This document shows, in pieces, positions 58,905-64,000 of a DNA stretch of 64,000 bases; the first letter of the stretch is position 1; every line of letters begins with the position of its first letter. The notes beneath the pieces are model-generated. The model was given only the letters and a program-made list of their open reading frames with translations. It was not told where the DNA came from and searched no databases. The stretch comes from Lantana camara (Eukaryota > Streptophyta > Magnoliopsida > Lamiales > Verbenaceae), in assembly GCA_037501455.1 (NCBI GenBank), contig CM074864.1, forward strand, positions 25,414,001-25,478,000. The letters are read 5' to 3'. The position numbers were made by a program, and so were the translations under genes.

Positions 58905-59775
58905 GTGAGGTTTTGTTCTTTTAGTTATTCGACCTATAACCCTACTTGATTTGAAGCCTCGTATGTGGATATGTATAATATATGGTAAATAAGTGTATGA
59001 TACTTATGTTGCAGGATTTATCCCATTTGTTATAAGAATTTGAAAACGTTTGTATAAGTATATACGCTATTTTGCTTTTGTTTGAAAAGTTTAGTTTTCC
59101 GCAAGTGTGTGTGTGTGTGTGAGCGAGATGTGGCTTTGAAAGATAAGCTTTGAGGTATATTTGTGTGACTTTCGTGATATGTTTGGGCCCCGGAGTGTGG
59201 TATGGTAATCTCGGGACGGCCGGGGGGTCGCCGAGCTCTTCCATCAACACCTCCATTTGAGAGTCTCGCCCAACCTTAGGAGGTTGAGGAAGGGTGTTTC
59301 TCTTGAGCCGGCGGAGGCAACCGCCGAAGGTTTCAAGGTAGTAATTAAACCTTGTCTCGTCTGTGTATGTGGATAGTTAGGGCCGATCAACCCTTCTATC
59401 AACCGGTGTTGGGGATGGATTCTGATTTGTTTTGCTTTGCTTTGTTCTTCGTATTTGGAAGTTGGGGATGTGTGTGACTCGTACTCGCCGAGTTGGTTAA
59501 GCTTTGTATGATCTACGAAACGAGAGTGGATTCTTAATTCACCTAAAACTTGGAATCTTGTTTTGCCCTTTTCCCTTTTCTTTTAACTTATATATATATC
59601 TATATCACGGGAATTAATTTGGCTTGCAAAAACCACTCTCGGTTCAAGGATCTTTCCTTTTGATTAAGTGCTTTGCTCTATATATTTATCGGGTGCGTGA
59701 GTTAGCCCCCTCACTAGTCGCTAGGACTAACCCTCGTTGTTGTTTTCCCCTTTTTCCTTTCTTTTGAGTTTGCAG
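58905..59775 (+). other. Candidate conserved intron within LTR E (871 bp)
   Basis: GCCAAG|GTGAGGTTTTG at 58904/58905 and GAGTTTGCAG| ending at 59775, flanking the same hairpins as in LTRs A, C and F. Inference only. Confidence 0.47.
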
Positions 59776-60215
59776 GTTCTTCCGAGTCAAGCTAGGCGGC
59801 AAGTGTCTTTTGGGTTTACTTGTGGTTTAGCTTGGGTCTTCATGCATTCGTAGTGGATTACTTCTACTCTTACTGCTGTATTTTGGATTATGTATTTATG
59901 ATTACACTTACTCTATTTTGGGCCGAGATGGCATTGTTTATTCTGTTTATAAACTGGCTTGAATGGTTGACCCTTCCCCACTTTTGAAATGTATATGTGA
60001 TCTTGGGATATATGTTGATTATAAATTGCTTCCGCTACTCTGATTTTAATTCTTGCAGTTCTTGGGGGTCTAGGCCGCCTAGCGAGGGTGTGAGTTTTGT
60101 GTGTCTCCCGTTCGCTATGGTCTGATACGGGTGCGGACTTCCATTTCGCTACTCGTGTTGGACCTTAGTGCGGGGGATGTGGCACCCTTCGCTCTGGGGG
60201 TGTTACATCCTTGCG

Positions 60216-60227
60216 TGGTATCAGAGC
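60216..60227 (+). other. Primer-binding site of element E (initiator tRNA-Met type)
   Basis: TGGTATCAGAGC, eight bases after the LTR end, complementary to the 3' end of initiator tRNA-Met. Confidence 0.95.
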
Positions 60228-60416
60228 TCTCGGTTGCAAAACCAGAGCTCTGGAGTCGTGTTGAGTTTGTCTAGGTCATTCGGTATAGGAGTATGTGACT
60301 ATTTACATTCATTCACATCTCTACGTGACATAATTGCTTAAATTGGTGATAATTGACTTCATGATCATGAACTGAACTCCATGCATCGATATCTTCTTGA
60401 TTTGTGTATTTTCAGG

Positions 60417-63400
60417 ATGCCTCCAAGAAGGAGAGCAGATAGGGAACAGACTCCTGATCTTAATCAACCCCCTCCACAAGCACCTCCACCTCCTCCGATG
60501 AATGCTGAGAATATTGTGCAGGCCCTTCTGAACCAACTTCAGCAGAACCAAAGGAATAATCCACATTGGGAAGGACAAGGTGGGCAAGTAACTCCGGCCT
60601 TTAAGGAGTTCAGAAACAACAATCCGCCGAAGTGGTATGGAGGAGATGACATCCAAGCCGAGGAGTGGTTGTCGGAAGTTGCGGGAATTTGGGAAATTTG
60701 CCCCGCTCCTTCGCATGAGAAAGCTGTTTGTACGGCCCGGTTTGTTCAAGGTCCCGCATCCAATTGGCTCAAAGCTATGAGAGCTCGATTGGAGAGGAAT
60801 GGAGAGGAATTCGATTGGGAAAGCTTTGTGAGAGAGTTTCGTCATAAGTATGTTCCGTCAAGTGCTCGTGAGAGAAGATTGCAACAATTTACAGAACTGA
60901 GACAAGGGAACTGTTCGGTTGAAGAGTATATCATGGAATTTGAGAGACTTGCACCGTACGCCCCGCACATCACCAATGATGATACCCAGAAGGCCCGGAA
61001 CTTTATTCATGGTTTACGATATGAAGTCCAGGATGCTCTTAAGGCAGCTACAGTGGATACATGGGAGAAGGCTACGAGGAAGGCAATTAAGGTGGAAGCC
61101 AACAACAAGAGATTGAGGCCGACTTACTCTTCGGGCCAAGGTTCGAGCTCTAATTTGGGGAAGAGGCCTGTATCCTATAGTGGGCCTCCGGTCTTCAAAC
61201 CCCAAAGTCCTCCTACTTCAGTCAAGAAAGCTCGACCTCTAGTACCGACGGCACTAGCTTTACCGGCCCCGATTCAGTGTAGCTATTGCAAGGGTCCCAA
61301 CCACACCGAGGAGAATTGCCGGAAGAAATTGAGAAGATGTTATAAATGTGGAGAGCCCGGCCATATGATCAGTACTTGTCCTCAAGTGAGAGCACCTCAG
61401 CCTCGAGTTCCTCCGCCGTTGAATGTGATGCCTCCGAGAACACCGATCCAAGCAAGAGCCTATGCTTTGGAGGGCGAGGAAGAGAATGTAGAGGTGGATG
61501 CCAATGCCGTTGTTGAAGGTACTATCTACATTCATGGCATTCCATTGCATGCATTGTTTGATCCGGGAGCAACGCATTCATTTATTGCTTCCCGACTTGC
61601 TTCTACTCTTCCCTTGCCTGTTGCTTGCCTAGATGATTCCTTTATTGTTTCTTCTCCCCTTGGTGCTACTTTGTCTACGAATTGTGTTTACCGAGGTTGT
61701 CCGATGGTTGTGGAAGATCATGAGTATCCGGCAGATCTGATCAAGATGCCTATCAAGAAGTATGGAGTAATTCTGGGAATGGATTGGTTGTACCGTTACC
61801 GAGCCTTGATGGATTGTTTTGCTAAGAGGGTGACTTTGGGTTCTACGGTCTTTGCGGGTCAGAGGTTGAAGACCTGCCCGTTTATTTCCTTCATGGAAGC
61901 AAGTAGACTATTTCGGGACGGTGCGACGGGCTATGTGGCCTACCTTTTGAATAAGCCAAAGGATCAGGCCAAGCTCGAAGAGATGGAGATCGTGAAGGAA
62001 TTCCCCGATGTGTTTCCGGAGAACTTGGGATCTTTACCTCCGGATCGGGACGTCGAGTTTGTGATAGATCTCTATCCCGGAGCAGAACCGTATGCGAAAT
62101 CTCCCTATAGGATGGCTCCAGCCGAGTTGAAGGAGTTGAAGACGCAATTGGACGAGCTCTTAGAGTGTGGTTACATTCGCCCGAGCACTTCTCCGTGGGG
62201 TGCTCCGGTCCTGTTTGTAAAGAAGAAAGACGGGACTTTGCGAATGTGTATTGACTACCGTGAGCTGAACCGGTTAACGGTTAAGAACAAATACCCGCTC
62301 CCTCACATTGAAGAGTTGTTCGACCTCCTGCAAGGGTCGAGGGTTTATTCCAAGTTGGACTTAAGGCAAGGGTATTACCAGTTGCGTATCCGGGAGGGAG
62401 ATATACTGAAGACGGGTTTCAACACGAGATATGGGCATTTTGAGTTTGTGGTTATGCCTTTTGGTCTGACCAATGCCCCAGCCGCGTTTATGGATATGAT
62501 GCACCGAATATTCCGGCCTTACCTCGATAAATTCGTGGTCATCTTTATAGATGATATTCTGGTGTATTCGAGGTCCGAAGAAGAGCACGCGCGGCATTTG
62601 AGTATTGTCTTGTCTACACTTCGGGAGCACAGATTGTTCGCCAAGTTCAGTAAGTGCGAGTTCTGGTTGGATCGAGTTTCCTTTTTGGGTCACTTCATTT
62701 CGGGGAATGGTATAGAAGTGGATCCTGCGAAGATCGAAACGGTGATGCTTTGGAAACCACCGAAGAATGCCTCGGAAGTGAGAAGTTTTCTCGGGTTGGC
62801 AGGGTACTATAGGCGCTTTGTGAAAGATTTCTCGAAGATTGCCTCCCCGTTGACCCGGTTAACTAAGAAAGAGGTGAAATTCGAGTGGGATGAGGCGTGT
62901 GAGAAGAGTTTCCAAACTCTTAAGGAGAGATTGACTACCGCACCGGTTTTAACCCTACCCGAAGGTTCGGAAGGCTACTCAGTTTACACCGATGCTTCGA
63001 AGGAAGGTCTCGGTTGTGTGTTAATGCAGAATGGTAAGGTTGTAGCCTACGCCTCAAGGAAGTTAAAGGATCATGAGAAGAACTATCCCACTCATGACTT
63101 GGAACTCGCCGCAGTGGTGTTTGCTTTGATGAAATGGCGGCATTACCTTTATGGAGTTACTTTTGAAGTGTTCACCGACCACCAGAGTCTTAAGTATCTG
63201 TTTACCCAGAAGGATTTGAATGTAAGACAGAGGAGATGGATGGAGACACTCGAGGATTATGATTGTAAGATTCAGTACCATCCGGGTAAAGCCAATGTGG
63301 TGGCGGATGCTTTGAGTAGGAAAGTGAATGTTTCAGGTTTGGAAGCAGGTTCTAGTAGACAGGGTTCAGTGGTTCTGGTTTCAGAGGCTCGATTGGCTAA

Positions 63401-64000
63401 TATTTCGGTTCAGCCGGTTTTGAAGCAGAGACTGATAGAAGCTCAATCTATGGATCCAGAGATTCAGAAATTGATAATGAAGTCAAGGAGTGATCCTGAA
63501 ACTGAGTTTGGATTTGATGATTCGGGATTGTTTCGATTTAAGGCTCGGGTTTGTGTCCCTGAAGGATTTAAGCAGTTGGTACTTGATGAAGCCCACAAGT
63601 CAGCGTATGCAGTACATCCCGGTACCACCAAAATGTACAAGGATCTAAGGACTTTATACTGGTGGAACGGCATGAAGAGAGACGTTGCTAACTATGTTAG
63701 GAGATGTCAAACATGCCAGGTGGTGAAAGCAGAACACCAGAAACCGGGAGGAACTCTCCAACCACTTCCAATACCCGAGTGGAAGTGGGAGCAAGTGACA
63801 ATGGACTTCGTGTCCGGCTTGCCAAGGACCAAAGGAGGTTCCGACGGAATTTGGGTGATTATTGATCGGTTGACGAAGTCGGCGCATTTTCTTAAGGTGA
63901 AGATGTCCGATAAGGTTCCTAAGTTGGCCCGGTTATATCGGAAAGAGATTGTTAGATTGCATGGTACCCCGGTCAGCATTGTTTCAGATAGAGATCCTCG
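60417..64000 (+). CDS. Ty3/gypsy Gag-Pol polyprotein, partial (continues past the window)
   Basis: 1194 codons, open from ATG 60417 to the edge. Gag: Pro/Gln-rich start, then a retrotransposon gag domain (about 70-200: [34 protein letters not shown]). Two CCHC knuckles start near residues 288 and 308. The protease-like motif at residue 382 reads FDPGATHSF, where active proteases have DSG/DTG. RT carries [12 protein letters not shown] and FIDDILVYS (DD at 712-713); RNase H starts with YTDASKEGL (D859); integrase shows the zinc region from 63594 and the first two acidic residues (63804, 63987), the third lying beyond the edge. No stop or frameshift. Gag and Pol are in one frame, as usual for this clade. 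The start is the first ATG after an AG-rich leader. Confidence 0.95.
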   Translation, partial: MPPRRRADREQTPDLNQPPPQAPPPPPMNAENIVQALLNQLQQNQRNNPHWEGQGGQVTPAFKEFRNNNPPKWYGGDDIQAEEWLSEVAGIWEICPAPSHEKAVCTARFVQGPASNWLKAMRARLERNGEEFDWESFVREFRHKYVPSSARERRLQQFTELRQGNCSVEEYIMEFERLAPYAPHITNDDTQKARNFIHGLRYEVQDALKAATVDTWEKATRKAIKVEANNKRLRPTYSSGQGSSSNLGKRPVSYSGPPVFKPQSPPTSVKKARPLVPTALALPAPIQCSYCKGPNHTEENCRKKLRRCYKCGEPGHMISTCPQVRAPQPRVPPPLNVMPPRTPIQARAYALEGEEENVEVDANAVVEGTIYIHGIPLHALFDPGATHSFIASRLASTLPLPVACLDDSFIVSSPLGATLSTNCVYRGCPMVVEDHEYPADLIKMPIKKYGVILGMDWLYRYRALMDCFAKRVTLGSTVFAGQRLKTCPFISFMEASRLFRDGATGYVAYLLNKPKDQAKLEEMEIVKEFPDVFPENLGSLPPDRDVEFVIDLYPGAEPYAKSPYRMAPAELKELKTQLDELLECGYIRPSTSPWGAPVLFVKKKDGTLRMCIDYRELNRLTVKNKYPLPHIEELFDLLQGSRVYSKLDLRQGYYQLRIREGDILKTGFNTRYGHFEFVVMPFGLTNAPAAFMDMMHRIFRPYLDKFVVIFIDDILVYSRSEEEHARHLSIVLSTLREHRLFAKFSKCEFWLDRVSFLGHFISGNGIEVDPAKIETVMLWKPPKNASEVRSFLGLAGYYRRFVKDFSKIASPLTRLTKKEVKFEWDEACEKSFQTLKERLTTAPVLTLPEGSEGYSVYTDASKEGLGCVLMQNGKVVAYASRKLKDHEKNYPTHDLELAAVVFALMKWRHYLYGVTFEVFTDHQSLKYLFTQKDLNVRQRRWMETLEDYDCKIQYHPGKANVVADALSRKVNVSGLEAGSSRQGSVVLVSEARLANISVQPVLKQRLIEAQSMDPEIQKLIMKSRSDPETEFGFDDSGLFRFKARVCVPEGFKQLVLDEAHKSAYAVHPGTTKMYKDLRTLYWWNGMKRDVANYVRRCQTCQVVKAEHQKPGGTLQPLPIPEWKWEQVTMDFVSGLPRTKGGSDGIWVIIDRLTKSAHFLKVKMSDKVPKLARLYRKEIVRLHGTPVSIVSDRDP

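Larger units (their letters stand above)
57447..60207 (+). repeat. 5' LTR of element E (2761 bp)
   Basis: TGTAACATCCC to GGGTGTTACA. It contains a palindrome cluster (58492-58627), conserved block (58768-58797), candidate intron (58905-59775) with hairpins at 59477-59493 and 59715-59729, pairing arms 59791-59800 and 60074-60083, and GTGCGGGGGATGTGG near 60170. A leader-like TGTGTG run lies near 59105-59120. Confidence 0.94.
57447..64000 (+). mobile_element. Element E: Ty3/gypsy chromovirus (Del/Tekay-like), runs off the right edge
   Basis: The 5' LTR (57447-60207) is followed by a PBS, a short leader and an open gag-pol frame from 60417 to the window end. The left flank GTTTC (57442-57446) should be its TSD. 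Closely related to element C: their pol proteins align without gaps over most of RNase H and integrase. Confidence 0.95.

Overview
The window is nuclear DNA from a dicot plant. The evidence is an intron-containing Tubby-like F-box gene of the TLP7 type, tRNA-iMet-primed Ty3/gypsy retrotransposons, MULE-type DNA transposons with 9-10 bp target duplications, and long AT microsatellites. The species cannot be fixed from the sequence; nothing looks bacterial, viral or organellar.

Left third (1-27197): a four-level nest of retrotransposons. LTR D (24844-27197, cut by the insertion) contains element C, a Del/Tekay-like Ty3/gypsy chromovirus on the + strand (1-24843, 5' part outside the window, polyprotein open through its 3' end). 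Inside C's pol gene sits element A (327-20361, minus strand, 5-bp TSD CGGTT), a non-autonomous LARD-like element with 3.7-kb LTRs. Inside A's right LTR sits element B (8238-19054, + strand), a second LARD-like element in the arrangement LTR-internal-LTR-partial internal, whose 3' end was lost through a 5-bp microhomology deletion. A and B carry no gag-pol, but both carry an array of about 11-12 small hairpins just before the polypurine tract.

Middle (27198-48900): gene space. It holds a short GRF-zinc-finger gene (minus, 27333-27671), a 0.5-kb tandem duplication, a decayed MULE (about 29.9-34.6 kb) packed with about 30 copies of a TCTAGTACTAGA-type palindrome, a 1.7-kb MULE-like element with a 10-bp TSD, and a complete four-exon Tubby-like F-box gene (minus, 37949-41929). 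The start-codon region of that gene is tandemly duplicated, which creates an upstream ORF. Just upstream of it lie two nested MULE-like foldback elements with 9-bp TSDs, then another foldback element and a small hAT-like MITE.

Right (48900-64000): an old Tat-like Ty3/gypsy element in minus orientation (3' LTR about 48.9-49.9 kb) with a broken antisense ORF (54343-56805). It is interrupted by solo LTR F (49950-53740, TSD ATTTT, same family as A) and by element E (57447 to beyond the window), whose gag-pol frame is open to the window edge but has DPG in place of the protease DSG.

The most interesting signal is shared by all six long-LTR families here (A-F). Despite low overall similarity they keep the same non-coding layout: a conserved block, a splice-donor-like AG|GTGAGGTTT (lost in D), a hairpin with loop T(A/T)CTCGC (weaker in B), a second hairpin, a splice-acceptor-like TTGCAG, a GCTAGGCGG segment pairing with CCGCCTAGC about 270-380 nt downstream, and GTGCGGGGGATGTGG near the LTR end. 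Stems change sequence while keeping pairing. This suggests a conserved structured, possibly spliced, leader in the LTR transcript. Four of the LTRs also carry clustered short palindromes upstream of it.
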